Shown one piece after another: positions 47,452 through 56,102 of a stretch of DNA of 56,588 nt. The stretch is from Polaromonas sp. Lineage in GTDB: Bacteria > Pseudomonadota > Gammaproteobacteria > Burkholderiales > Burkholderiaceae_C. Each line of letters begins with the position of its first letter. The stretch's first letter is position 1. Both the position numbers and the translations under genes were made by a program. The notes beneath the pieces are model-generated. The model did not search any database. It was given only the letters and a program-made list of their open reading frames with translations, and was not told where the DNA came from. The DNA lies in NCBI GenBank assembly GCA_030683705.1, contig JAUXPP010000049.1, positions 1 to 56,588 on the forward strand, in the 5' to 3' direction.

Positions 47452-48042
47452 TCAACGCAGGTCGCTGGCCAGCGAAGCCAGGGTTTCGGCCGCTATCGAC
47501 ACATGCGCCGGATAGTGCGTGTGGTCGCACCCGAGCTTGACGCCGGCGCCGGCTTTGACTGCCGCGCACATGGGGGCATCGAGCTCGAAGCGCACAAAAT
47601 GCACGGCCGAGGTCTTTTCCTCGTTCTCGCGGTCCATGTCCTCGTCGGCAATCGCATACACGCGGGCGTGGCCCTCCACCTCGACAAACAGCCTGTCCTC
47701 GACCCCGATCAGCCGGGCCAGTTCACGCTTGCGCTCGTTGATATCGGGATACTCCAGCATCACGGTGGCCTTCCAGTTGCTGCCGTCGGGCATCAGCGGT
47801 GCATAGGCCTCGATCTCCTGGTTGATGCCGTCTTCCTCGAAGATTTTTTCGATACGCAGCATTTCCTGGATCTGGTAGCGAATGCTGGTTTCGCTTTCGA
47901 ACTGCAGGTTGATGTGTTCGCCCAGGCGCACGCTGCGCAAGCGGCGGTGCGCCATGATGGCCGGCTTGTTGTCCTTGCGGTACCTGCTGTAGGCCTCCAG
48001 CGTCATGAGGCTGTCTCGGGTGATTTTTCCGGTGGTCTGCAT
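47452..48042 (-). CDS. DUF3501 family protein
   Basis: 196 aa, soluble, matching DUF3501: RDSLMTLEAYSRYRKDNKPAIMAHRRLRSVRLGEHINLQFES at the N-terminus, and CDHTHYPAHVSI near the end (possible metal ligands C, D, H, H). Function unknown. It is 13 bp after the Fe-S oxidoreductase in an operon with rubrerythrin, an arrangement I recall as recurrent in proteobacteria, so it is probably part of the same reductive pathway. Confidence 0.9.
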   Translation of the reverse strand: MQTTGKITRDSLMTLEAYSRYRKDNKPAIMAHRRLRSVRLGEHINLQFESETSIRYQIQEMLRIEKIFEEDGINQEIEAYAPLMPDGSNWKATVMLEYPDINERKRELARLIGVEDRLFVEVEGHARVYAIADEDMDRENEEKTSAVHFVRFELDAPMCAAVKAGAGVKLGCDHTHYPAHVSIAAETLASLASDLR

Positions 48043-48055
48043 GATGGCCTCCTGT

Positions 48056-49405
48056 CTACTTCAGGCCGTAGGCGGTGCGCACCAGGGTCAAGGGGTGTTT
48101 TTGCGGCGGTGCGCCGAGCTGGTTCACCTCGAAGCCCTGGGCGATGTGGTGGCCGCCCAGCGGACAGTCGCTGCTGATCACGTCAGGCAGTCCACCGTCC
48201 CGGTGCGCGGCCATGGCCTTGAACAGCGGCTTGCCGATTTTTAGGGCCTGCTGGTGGTAGGGCAGCTTCACGCCGAAGGTGCCGGCATGGCCGGAACAGC
48301 GCTCGTGGGTGTGAACGCTGGTACCGGGCACCATCCTGAGCATTTCCTCGGTTTTCTTGCCGATGTTCTGCACCCGTCCATGACAGGGGATCTGGTAACT
48401 GACCTTGCCCAGCGGCACCGGAAATTCGGTCTTGAGCAGGCCGTCGCGCTTGCGTGCCATCAGGTACTCGAAGGGGTCCCACATGTGTTCCTTGACCAGC
48501 TGAACCTCGGCGTCGCCCGGGTACATCAGCGGGATTTCCTGCTTGAACATCAGCGTGCAGCTCGGCACGGCGCTCAGGATGGCAAAGCCGTCCCGCGCAT
48601 ATTTCGCCAGCACCGGGATGTTGGCCTCCTTGCTCTCATTGACCGAATCGAGGTCGCCGAGCTCCAGCTTGGGCATGCCGCAGCATTTTTCCTTGTCGAC
48701 CAGCACGTAAGGCACTTCGTTGTGGTCCAGCACCTTGAGCAGGTCGTGGCCTATGCCGGGCTCGTTGTAGTTGATGTAACAGGTCGAATAAATCACCACC
48801 TTGCCCGGTGTTTTGACGCCATCTTTCACCGCATGGGGCGGCGACTCGGGCACGCCGGAGCGGAATTTTTTTGTCGCCAGTTCGGGCAGCCAGGCGTTTT
48901 TGTCCACGCCCAGCACTTTTTCCATCACGGCCCGGGCCGGCCTGGTCTTGTTGACCGCATTGGCCACCTGGACCACGACGGGAATGCCGGCAAACTGGCC
49001 ATGCACATCGGTAGAGGCCAAAAACCTCTCACCCATGCCGACCTCACCCTTCCTGAACTTGATGGCCTTGGCGCGCAGCATGGTGTGCGGAAAGTCGAGG
49101 TTGAACTCATGCGGCGGCACATAGGGGCACTTGGTCATGTAGCAGAGGTCGCACATGTAGCACTGGTCGACCACCTTCATGTAATCCTTCCTGTCCACCC
49201 CATCGACCTCGCCGGTGCTGCTTTCATCGACCAGGTCGAACAGTGTGGGGAAGGCCCCACACAGGCTCACACAGCGCCTGCAGCCATGGCAAATGTCGAA
49301 GATGCGCTCCATCTCATGGAAAGTCGCGTCCTCGTTGTAGTAGTCGGGATTTTTCCAGTCGATCGCGTGACGCGTCGGCGCCTGCAGATTGCCTTCTGTG
49401 GCCAT
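48056..49405 (-). CDS. Fe-S oxidoreductase, GlpC/HdrC-HdrB-like
   Basis: 449 aa. Two [4Fe-4S] motifs at residues ~38-98 (CHGCRRCVSLC and CYMCDLCYMTKC), then two CCG-type modules (KCCGMPKLELGD and ERCSGHAGTFG with PCHGR), as in GlpC and heterodisulfide reductase subunits. Likely an electron-transfer protein handing electrons to the nearby rubrerythrin or to DUF3501 (inference). Shine-Dalgarno GAGAGGTG precedes the ATG. Confidence 0.92.
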   Translation of the reverse strand: MATEGNLQAPTRHAIDWKNPDYYNEDATFHEMERIFDICHGCRRCVSLCGAFPTLFDLVDESSTGEVDGVDRKDYMKVVDQCYMCDLCYMTKCPYVPPHEFNLDFPHTMLRAKAIKFRKGEVGMGERFLASTDVHGQFAGIPVVVQVANAVNKTRPARAVMEKVLGVDKNAWLPELATKKFRSGVPESPPHAVKDGVKTPGKVVIYSTCYINYNEPGIGHDLLKVLDHNEVPYVLVDKEKCCGMPKLELGDLDSVNESKEANIPVLAKYARDGFAILSAVPSCTLMFKQEIPLMYPGDAEVQLVKEHMWDPFEYLMARKRDGLLKTEFPVPLGKVSYQIPCHGRVQNIGKKTEEMLRMVPGTSVHTHERCSGHAGTFGVKLPYHQQALKIGKPLFKAMAAHRDGGLPDVISSDCPLGGHHIAQGFEVNQLGAPPQKHPLTLVRTAYGLK

Positions 49406-49575
49406 GGCACACCTCTCTTATGGGAGCTTTATGGGTCGCAAGCCGCCACGCCGTCACGGCGTAGCGAGCGGGTGCAGGGCAAGGCGCGGGCGTCGGGTCA
49501 CCGGAATGTGCTCAAGGCACATGAGGATGGCCCGATCGGGACCCGCAACGCCGCCATGCGCCCGCGCAGTAGCCG

Positions 49576-49998
49576 TCAATCCACCAGTTCGGCGAGGGCC
49601 TTGGTGTAGCGATTCGCATGCGAGCGCTCGGCCTTGGCCAGGGTTTCGAACCAGTCGGCGACTTCGTCGTGGCCTTCGTCACGCGCGGTCTTGGCCATGC
49701 CGGGGTACATGTCGGTGTACTCATGGGTCTCGCCGGCCACGGCCGAGGCGAGGTTCTCACGCGTGCCGCCGAAGGGCATGCCGGTGGCCGGGTCGCCACA
49801 CTGCTCCAGCCACTCGAGGTGGCCATGCGCGTGGCCGGTTTCGCCTTCCGCCGTGGAGCGGAACAGCGCTGCAACATCGGGTTGGCCTTCGACGTCGGCC
49901 TTGTTTGCGAAATACAGGTAGCGGCGGTTGGCCTGGGATTCGCCGGCAAATGCGGCCTTCAGGTTTTCTTCCGTCCTGGAGCCTTTGAGAGCAGCCAT
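49576..49998 (-). CDS. Rubrerythrin, short form
   Basis: 140 aa from the ATG at 49998 (AAGGAGA upstream; the longer frame is spurious). Four-helix diiron protein with Glu and ExxH ligands: [38 protein letters not shown] and [10 protein letters not shown]. The C-terminal rubredoxin domain of classical rubrerythrins is absent, so an outside electron donor, such as the Fe-S protein next door, is needed. Reduces peroxide in the cytoplasm. First gene of the operon; a Fur-like palindrome lies 143 bp upstream. Confidence 0.93.
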   Translation of the reverse strand: MAALKGSRTEENLKAAFAGESQANRRYLYFANKADVEGQPDVAALFRSTAEGETGHAHGHLEWLEQCGDPATGMPFGGTRENLASAVAGETHEYTDMYPGMAKTARDEGHDEVADWFETLAKAERSHANRYTKALAELVD

Positions 49999-50101
49999 GG
50001 ATATCTCCTTCGTGGTTGTAGAAGTTCTTGTGCCCCCGGTGTGAGCACCGCGGACGCTCACACGGTAGGCCGATCCAGCGGCGGCGTCCAATTGCCTGCT
50101 T

Positions 50102-50130
50102 CAATAGCTTGCGGCAAAAAAAGCTATCGC
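50102..50130. repeat. CTATC/GATAG-type repeat, copy 8 (rearranged)
   Basis: CAATAGCTTGCGGCAAAAAAAGCTATCG: AATAGCTTGC and GCTATCG in opposite order around an A run, between the rubrerythrin and VOC genes. Looks like a partial or inverted relic of the family. Confidence 0.4.
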
Positions 50131-50140
50131 CCATTCCACC

Positions 50141-50153
50141 GAGAACCATTCTC
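50141..50153. promoter_or_regulatory. Fur-like palindrome upstream of rubrerythrin
   Basis: GAGAA-CCA-TTCTC, within CGAGAACCATTCTCAGG; fits TGAGAATNATTCTCA, a common Fur variant, at about 13 of 15 positions. It lies between divergent genes (rubrerythrin start 49998, VOC start 50297). Confidence 0.4.
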
Positions 50154-50203
50154 AGGTCACAGCTTGAGCCACCCGGAATTGCCGACTTGGCAGCTTGCTG
50201 GAG

Positions 50204-50217
50204 TTACGTTATAGTAA
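50204..50217. promoter_or_regulatory. Putative operator TTAC-GTTATA-GTAA
   Basis: Short inverted repeat 80 bp upstream of the VOC gene, overlapping a possible -10 (TATAGT). Operator-like for a MarR- or TetR-type repressor; no regulator gene is in view. Confidence 0.35.
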
Positions 50218-50296
50218 ACGCATTATGAATAGGTGAATTCAACCTGCATTTCCAATCCACCTGAATCGCTCTGCCGACATCCCCTGGAGACCCGCC

Positions 50297-50941
50297 ATGG
50301 CCGCCCTTCCGAACACCCTGACTCCGCCCTCCCGACTCTCGCCCCTGCCGGCCCCGGCGCCGGTGCAGCAACTGCACCACTACGCCTATCGTGCGAAAGA
50401 CGCCGAGGAAACCCGGCATTTCTACGAGGACATCCTCGGCCTGCCGCTGTACCACATCATCCAGAGCGACTACGTTCCGAGCACTGGCGAGTACTGCCCC
50501 TACACCCACTTCTTTTTCCGGTTGCAGGACGGCTCCTTCATCGCTTTTTTCGACCTCGGCAATGACGAGGCGGCCCTGCCCTCGCCGAACACGCCGCTGT
50601 GGGTCAACCACATCTCGTTTCGTGTCGATACGGTGGCCGACCTGGAAGCCATGAAAGCGCGCCTCGAAGCCGATGGCATCGAAGTGCTGGGTGTGACCGA
50701 CCACCACATCTTCAAGAGCATTTACTTCTTCGACCCCAACGGCGTGCGCCTGGAGCTGACGGCGCAGCTGGCCGACGAATTCCAGATGCTGCAGGAAAGC
50801 AAGACCGCCCACGCGCGCCTGGCCGAATGGACAGCACGCAAACAGCAGTGGCGCAAGGACAAGGCGGCGGGTCAGGCCGCCGAAACCCTGAAGCCGCAGC
50901 AAAACGACAGGCCGGAGTTCGGAAGCAAACCCGCCGCCTGA
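50297..50941 (+). CDS. VOC-family (glyoxalase/extradiol-dioxygenase) protein
   Basis: 214 aa. Metal-ligand pattern of the VOC fold: HHYAYRAKDAEETRHFYEDIL, NHISFRVD and FFDPNGVRLELT (His, His, Glu). C-terminal ~50 residues are charged. First of three genes with a flavin monooxygenase and DUF2783, an operon associated with aromatic-ring degradation, so ring cleavage or isomerisation of a hydroxylated product is likely. Substrate unknown. Confidence 0.88.
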   Translation: MAALPNTLTPPSRLSPLPAPAPVQQLHHYAYRAKDAEETRHFYEDILGLPLYHIIQSDYVPSTGEYCPYTHFFFRLQDGSFIAFFDLGNDEAALPSPNTPLWVNHISFRVDTVADLEAMKARLEADGIEVLGVTDHHIFKSIYFFDPNGVRLELTAQLADEFQMLQESKTAHARLAEWTARKQQWRKDKAAGQAAETLKPQQNDRPEFGSKPAA

Positions 50942-50954
50942 TACGCCTCGATTA

Positions 50955-51012
50955 CTATCATTTTGATAGCTGCCTGCGCTTGTCCGGCAAGGGCCAGGCC
51001 TTGAAAATACTC
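50955..51012. repeat. CTATC..GATAG-type dispersed repeat, copy 9
   Basis: CTATCATTTTGATAGCTGCC then TGCGCTTGTCCGGCAAGGGCCAGG and CTTGAAAA; one of the most complete copies. Occupies the gap between VOC and monooxygenase genes. Confidence 0.7.
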
Positions 51013-51044
51013 ACCACCCATTGATGCCCGGAGCGAGACACGCC

Positions 51045-52766
51045 ATGCTGGAGACACCTGCCTACGCCCCGACGGCGTTCACCAACGGTTATGAGTTCAC
51101 CCAGGGCACGGGTTACACCCTGCCTGAATACCCGTTCGTGGCTCCGCCCGAGCTCAACTCAAAACAAATCAGGCGCCATCCCATCGTCATCGTCGGCGGC
51201 GGGATCACCGGCCTGAGCCTGGCCTGCGCGCTGGCACGTTACGGCGTGGCAGCTGTGCTGCTGGACGAAGACAACAGCGTGGGCGTCAAGGGCGCCTCGT
51301 CGCGCGGCATCTGCTACACGCAGAAGTCGCTGGAGGTTTTCCACCGCCTCGGCATCTACGAGCGGATTGCCGCCAAGGGCGTGCAGTGGAGCGTGGGCCG
51401 CACCTTTGCGGGCGACGACGAGGTCTATTCCTTCGACCTGCGCCAGCAGAGCAACTTCAACCTCTCGACCCAGCCGCCCTTCATCAACATCCAGCAGTTC
51501 TACATCGAGGGTTACCTGGTCGAACGCATCCATGAACTCGGCCACGTGGACCTGCGCTGGAAGTCGCGCGTCACCGCCTTCACGCAAAACGCCGAGGTCG
51601 CCACGCTGACGGTGGAAACGCCGGCGGGCAGCTACCAGATCGAGGCCGAACACGTGATCGACGCGTCCGGCTCGCACACACCCTTTCACGACTGGGTCGG
51701 CGCCACCATGCAGAACAAGCGCGGCGACGACCGCTGGTGCATCGCCGATGTGCGCTTTTCCACACACCCGCCGGTCGAGCGCCACACCTGGATCGAGGCG
51801 CCTTTCAATGAAAACCGCGCGGTCTGGCAGCACCTGATGGCCGACGACGTCTGGCGCATCGACTACCAGATGGCGCCCAATGCCGATCCCGACGCCGTGA
51901 GCCGCGAAGACGTGGTGCGTGAACGCCTGCAGCGCCAGTTCGGCAAGGATGTCGAGGTCGAGATCGTCTGGGTCGGCCCCTACGCCTACCGCAGCCGCTG
52001 CCTGGACCAGTTGCGCGTGGGCCGCGTGTTTTTCATGGGCGACACCGCAACAATCGTCAGCCCCTTCGGCGCGCGCGGCGGCAACACCGGTGTGGCCGAT
52101 GCCGACAACCAGGCCTGGAAGCTGGCCGCCGTGCTGCGTGGCCGTGCCAGCGCCACGCTGCTGGAGAGCTACAACGCGGAGCGGCTCGAAGCGGCCCAGC
52201 AAAACGTGCAGGTGACCAACCGCACCGCACGTTTCCTGCGACCGGCAGACGGCATGGAGCGCTGCTTTCGCACGGCGGCGATCAGCCTGGCCAGGCAGTA
52301 CCCGTTTGCGCGCTCCCTGGTGAATACCGGCCGCATGGCGGTGGCCAACACCTACACCCGTTCATCCATCTGCGACAGCACCGGCGGGCAATCGGTACAG
52401 AACGTGGCTTTCCGTTGGGCCGACGGCGCGCAAGGTGCCATCAACGACCTGCTGCAGTGGGCCGGCGGCGACCTGCTGCTGCTGGTGTTCGGCGAGCTGC
52501 CGGCCGCCAGCCTGCAGCGCCTGAAGCAGCTGGCCCAACACGCGCCGGTGCGCAGCGTGCAGGTGCTGGGCCCGGACGACCGCGCCCAGGCACGCGAACA
52601 TGTGCGCGATATCAACGTACGGGGCACCGGCCATGTGCGGGGTGCCTGCCACGTGGTTGGCCACACCTGGGCCCTGGTGCGGCCCGACGGCTACCTGGCC
52701 GCCACCGGCAAGGCCGTCGATGGCCAACTGGTCGCTGCTGTCGAAAAAACCCTGGGCCTGCGCTGA
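51045..52766 (+). CDS. FAD-dependent aromatic monooxygenase (group A)
   Basis: 573 aa from the ATG at 51045 (ATG at 51024 and TTG at 51021 are alternatives; GGAG lies 11 bp before 51045). N-terminal Rossmann motif VIVGGGITGLSLACAL, middle DASGSHTPFHDWVGA, and the second FAD motif GDTATIVSPFGARGGNTGVADADNQAWKLAAVLRG, typical of MhpA/PheA/PobA-like hydroxylases. C-terminal thioredoxin-like part. NAD(P)H-dependent ring hydroxylation in the same operon as the VOC and DUF2783 genes; substrate not assignable. Confidence 0.92.
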   Translation: MLETPAYAPTAFTNGYEFTQGTGYTLPEYPFVAPPELNSKQIRRHPIVIVGGGITGLSLACALARYGVAAVLLDEDNSVGVKGASSRGICYTQKSLEVFHRLGIYERIAAKGVQWSVGRTFAGDDEVYSFDLRQQSNFNLSTQPPFINIQQFYIEGYLVERIHELGHVDLRWKSRVTAFTQNAEVATLTVETPAGSYQIEAEHVIDASGSHTPFHDWVGATMQNKRGDDRWCIADVRFSTHPPVERHTWIEAPFNENRAVWQHLMADDVWRIDYQMAPNADPDAVSREDVVRERLQRQFGKDVEVEIVWVGPYAYRSRCLDQLRVGRVFFMGDTATIVSPFGARGGNTGVADADNQAWKLAAVLRGRASATLLESYNAERLEAAQQNVQVTNRTARFLRPADGMERCFRTAAISLARQYPFARSLVNTGRMAVANTYTRSSICDSTGGQSVQNVAFRWADGAQGAINDLLQWAGGDLLLLVFGELPAASLQRLKQLAQHAPVRSVQVLGPDDRAQAREHVRDINVRGTGHVRGACHVVGHTWALVRPDGYLAATGKAVDGQLVAAVEKTLGLR

Positions 52767-52784
52767 AATCCGGAAAGACCTCCC

Positions 52785-52994
52785 ATGACCACCGAAGCTG
52801 CCATCAAGACCGACTCCAACTTCCAGGATGCGGATGCCTTTTACGAATGCCTGCTCGACGCCCACCAGGGCCTGAGCCGGGAGCAGTCCGAGCTGCTCAA
52901 CGCCCGGCTGATCCTGATCCTGGCCAACCAGATTGGCGACAGCGCGGTGCTCCAGGCCTGTATCGCGGGCGCCCGGGACGCGCCGGCGCGCTGA
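52785..52994 (+). CDS. DUF2783 family small protein
   Basis: 69 aa, acidic, soluble: DADAFYECLLDAHQGLSREQSELLNARL. Matches DUF2783, usually found right after flavin monooxygenase genes, as here (18-bp gap). Function unknown; perhaps an accessory to the monooxygenase. Confidence 0.88.
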   Translation: MTTEAAIKTDSNFQDADAFYECLLDAHQGLSREQSELLNARLILILANQIGDSAVLQACIAGARDAPAR

Positions 52995-53073
52995 AGCGGC
53001 GCCAGTCGAATAAAATCGGCCCACTGATCCACCCCGGCGGCATCTCACCAGATGCCGTTTTTCATTGCCGCCC

Positions 53074-55977
53074 ATGACCGACCCTGCCCAGCCCCTGCCC
53101 ACCCCACCCGCCGAGACCGCGACCGCGCGGGCGTCCGTGCCAACGCCGGGGCTGGACAGCCTGGCCAAGTCCTTCGAACCGGCGGCGATCGAAAGCCAGT
53201 GGGGGCCGCGCTGGGAGGCCAGCGGCATGTACGAACCGACGCTGGATGCGGCGAAACCGTCCTTTTCGATCCAGCTGCCGCCGCCCAATGTGACCGGCAC
53301 GCTGCACATGGGCCACGCCTTCAACCAGACCATCATGGACTCGCTGACGCGTTACCACCGCATGCGCGGCCACAACACGCTGTGGGTCCCCGGTACCGAC
53401 CACGCCGGCATCGCCACGCAGATCGTGGTCGAGCGCAAGCTGCAGGCCGAAGGCCAGAGCCGGCACGACCTGGGCCGCGAAAAGTTTGCCGAAAAAGTCT
53501 GGGAGTGGAAGGAAGAATCCGGCAGCACCATCACGCGCCAGATGCGCCGCATGGGCGACTCGGTGGCCTGGAAGCACGAGTACTTCACGATGGACCCGAA
53601 GATGTCCAAAGTGGTCACCTCCACCTTTGTGCAGCTCTACGAGCAGGGCCTGATCTACCGCGGCAAGCGCCTGGTCAACTGGGACCCGATCCTCAAGTCG
53701 GCGGTGTCGGACCTGGAGGTCGAAAGCGAAGAGGAAGACGGCTTCCTCTGGCACATCCGCTACCCGCTGGCCGACGGCAGTGGCTCGCTGACGGTCGCCA
53801 CCACGCGACCCGAAACCATGCTGGGCGACGTGGCGGTGATGGTCCATCCCGAAGATGACCGTTACAGCCACCTGATCGGCAAGGAAGTCGTCCTGCCACT
53901 GTGTGGCCGGAACATTCCCGTCATCGCCGACGACTACGTCGACAAGGCTTTCGGCACCGGCGTGGTCAAGGTCACGCCGGCCCACGACAGCAACGACTAC
54001 GCGGTCGGCCAGCGGCATCAGTTGCCCATGATCGGCGTACTCACGCTGGACGCCGCCATCAATGACAACGCACCCGAAAAATACCGGGGCATGGACCGCT
54101 TCGTGGCGCGCAAGGCGGTGGTCGCCGACCTGGAAGCCCAGGGCCTGCTGGTCGAGGTCAAGAAACACAAACTCATGGTGCCGCGCTGCGCGCGCACCGG
54201 CGCCGTCATCGAGCCCATGCTGACCGACCAGTGGTTTGTCGCCATGAGCAAGGTCAGCGAGCAGGACCCGACCGGCAAGTCGATCGCCCAGAAGGCGCGA
54301 GACGCGGTGGACAGCGGCGCCGTCAAGTTTGTACCCGAGCAGTGGGTCAACACCTACAACCAGTGGATGGGCAACATCCAGGACTGGTGCATCTCGCGCC
54401 AGCTCTGGTGGGGCCACCAGATCCCGGCCTGGTACGACGAGGACGGCAAGGTCTACGTCGCTGAAAACGAAGCGGCGGCCCAAGCCCAGGCGCCGGGCAA
54501 GACCCTGCGCCGGGATGAAGACGTGCTCGACACCTGGTATTCGTCGGCGCTGGTGCCCTTCTCCTCGCTGGGCTGGCCCGAGAAGACCAAAGAGCTGGAT
54601 CTCTTTCTCCCGTCCAGCGTGCTGGTCACCGGCTACGACATCATCTTCTTCTGGGTCGCCCGGATGATCATGATGACCACGCATTTCACCGGCCAGGTGC
54701 CCTTCCACCACGTCTACATCCATGGCCTGGTGAAAGACGCGCAAGGCAAGAAGATGAGCAAGTCTGAAGGCAATGTGCTGGACCCCGTCGATTTGATCGA
54801 CGGCATCGAACTCGCGCCGCTGCTGGACAAACGTTCGCAGGGCCTGCGCAAACCCGAGACCGCGCCGCAAGTGCGCAAGAACACCGAGAAGGAATTCCCG
54901 GCCGGCATTCCGGCCTACGGCGCCGATGCGCTGCGTTTCACCTTTGCATCGCTGGCCAGCCTGGGCCGCAGCATCAACTTCGACAGCAAGCGCTGCGAGG
55001 GTTACCGCAACTTCTGCAACAAGCTCTGGAACGCCACCCGGTTCACCCTGATGAACTGTGAAGGCCAGGACTGCGGCCTGGCCGAACACACCAAGGAGCA
55101 ATGCGCGCCCGGGGGCGAGTTTCACAACTACATGAGCTTTTCCCAGGCGGACCGCTGGATTGCCTCCACCCTGCAACGCGTGGAAGCCGACGTGGCCAAA
55201 GGTTTTGCCGACTATCGCCTCGACAACGTCGCCGGCAGCATCTACCAGTTTGTCTGGGACGAGTTCTGCGACTGGTACCTGGAAATAGCCAAGGTGCAGA
55301 TCCAGACCGGCACGCCGGCCCAGCAACGCGCCACACGCCGCACGCTGATCCGCACGCTGGAAGCCATCCTGCGGCTGGCGCACCCGGTGCTGCCCTTCAT
55401 CACCGAGGAGCTCTGGCAAATCGTCGCGCCGGTCGCCGGCCTGAAAAAGGGGGACTACATCGGGCAGGCCGCCTACCCGCAAAGCCAGCCCGGCAAGATC
55501 GATACCCAGGCCGAAGCCCATGTGGCCAAACTCAAGACCCTGGTCGACGCCTGCCGCAACCTGCGCGGCGAGATGAAGGTGTCACCGGCCACGCGGCTGC
55601 CGCTGTTCGTGGTCGGCGATCACGCCTTCATGACACAGTCGGCGCCCGTCATCAAGGCGCTGGCCAAGCTCAGCGAGGTCAAGGTGTTTGAGAGCGAGGC
55701 CGACTGGGCCAAGGCGGCCGAGGCCGCGCCCGTTGCCGTCGTCGGGGAAGCCAGGGTCTGCCTGCACATGGAAGTCGACGTGGCCGCCGAAAAAGCCCGC
55801 CTGGGCAAGGAAGCCACGCGGCTGGAGGGCGAACTCGTCAAGGTCCAGGCCAAGCTGGCCAATGAAGCCTTTGTGGCCAAGGTGCCGCCGGCGGTGCTGG
55901 AGCAGGAGCGCAAGCGCCTGACGGACTACACCGCGACGCTGGAAAAAATCCGGGGCCAGCTGGCACGCCTGAATTAG
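53074..55977 (+). CDS. valS: Valyl-tRNA synthetase
   Basis: 967 aa from the ATG at 53074. Class I signature HMGH at residues 78-81 ([15 protein letters not shown]) and KMSKS at 560-564; editing domain ([24 protein letters not shown]), anticodon-binding domain and a C-terminal coiled coil (~885-960). Charges tRNA-Val. AATAAAAT at about 53007-53014 is a probable -10, giving a leader of about 60 bases. Ordinary housekeeping gene. Confidence 0.97.
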   Translation: MTDPAQPLPTPPAETATARASVPTPGLDSLAKSFEPAAIESQWGPRWEASGMYEPTLDAAKPSFSIQLPPPNVTGTLHMGHAFNQTIMDSLTRYHRMRGHNTLWVPGTDHAGIATQIVVERKLQAEGQSRHDLGREKFAEKVWEWKEESGSTITRQMRRMGDSVAWKHEYFTMDPKMSKVVTSTFVQLYEQGLIYRGKRLVNWDPILKSAVSDLEVESEEEDGFLWHIRYPLADGSGSLTVATTRPETMLGDVAVMVHPEDDRYSHLIGKEVVLPLCGRNIPVIADDYVDKAFGTGVVKVTPAHDSNDYAVGQRHQLPMIGVLTLDAAINDNAPEKYRGMDRFVARKAVVADLEAQGLLVEVKKHKLMVPRCARTGAVIEPMLTDQWFVAMSKVSEQDPTGKSIAQKARDAVDSGAVKFVPEQWVNTYNQWMGNIQDWCISRQLWWGHQIPAWYDEDGKVYVAENEAAAQAQAPGKTLRRDEDVLDTWYSSALVPFSSLGWPEKTKELDLFLPSSVLVTGYDIIFFWVARMIMMTTHFTGQVPFHHVYIHGLVKDAQGKKMSKSEGNVLDPVDLIDGIELAPLLDKRSQGLRKPETAPQVRKNTEKEFPAGIPAYGADALRFTFASLASLGRSINFDSKRCEGYRNFCNKLWNATRFTLMNCEGQDCGLAEHTKEQCAPGGEFHNYMSFSQADRWIASTLQRVEADVAKGFADYRLDNVAGSIYQFVWDEFCDWYLEIAKVQIQTGTPAQQRATRRTLIRTLEAILRLAHPVLPFITEELWQIVAPVAGLKKGDYIGQAAYPQSQPGKIDTQAEAHVAKLKTLVDACRNLRGEMKVSPATRLPLFVVGDHAFMTQSAPVIKALAKLSEVKVFESEADWAKAAEAAPVAVVGEARVCLHMEVDVAAEKARLGKEATRLEGELVKVQAKLANEAFVAKVPPAVLEQERKRLTDYTATLEKIRGQLARLN

Positions 55978-56044
55978 CCGGCCCTGTCGAACTGCGGTTT
56001 CCTGATTTCAAGCAGGGGCCGCGGATCTGCCTTCGCCAGTCCGC

Positions 56045-56102
56045 AGGCGGAGCGTCCCCAAGAGAGCAGAGAGTTAAACGCAGTGAACGAGCGTGGGGGC
56101 TC
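56045..56102. repeat. 81-bp-family repeat, partial
   Basis: GCAGGCGGAGCGTCCCCAAG and GAACGAGCGTGGGGGCTC; the end matches the family but the middle differs. Located between convergent genes valS and the 2-hydroxyacid dehydrogenase, abutting the stop of the latter. Confidence 0.5.

Noticed and set aside
53062..55521. 819-codon minus-strand frame opposite valS
   Set aside because: Antisense to an aminoacyl-tRNA synthetase with all motifs.
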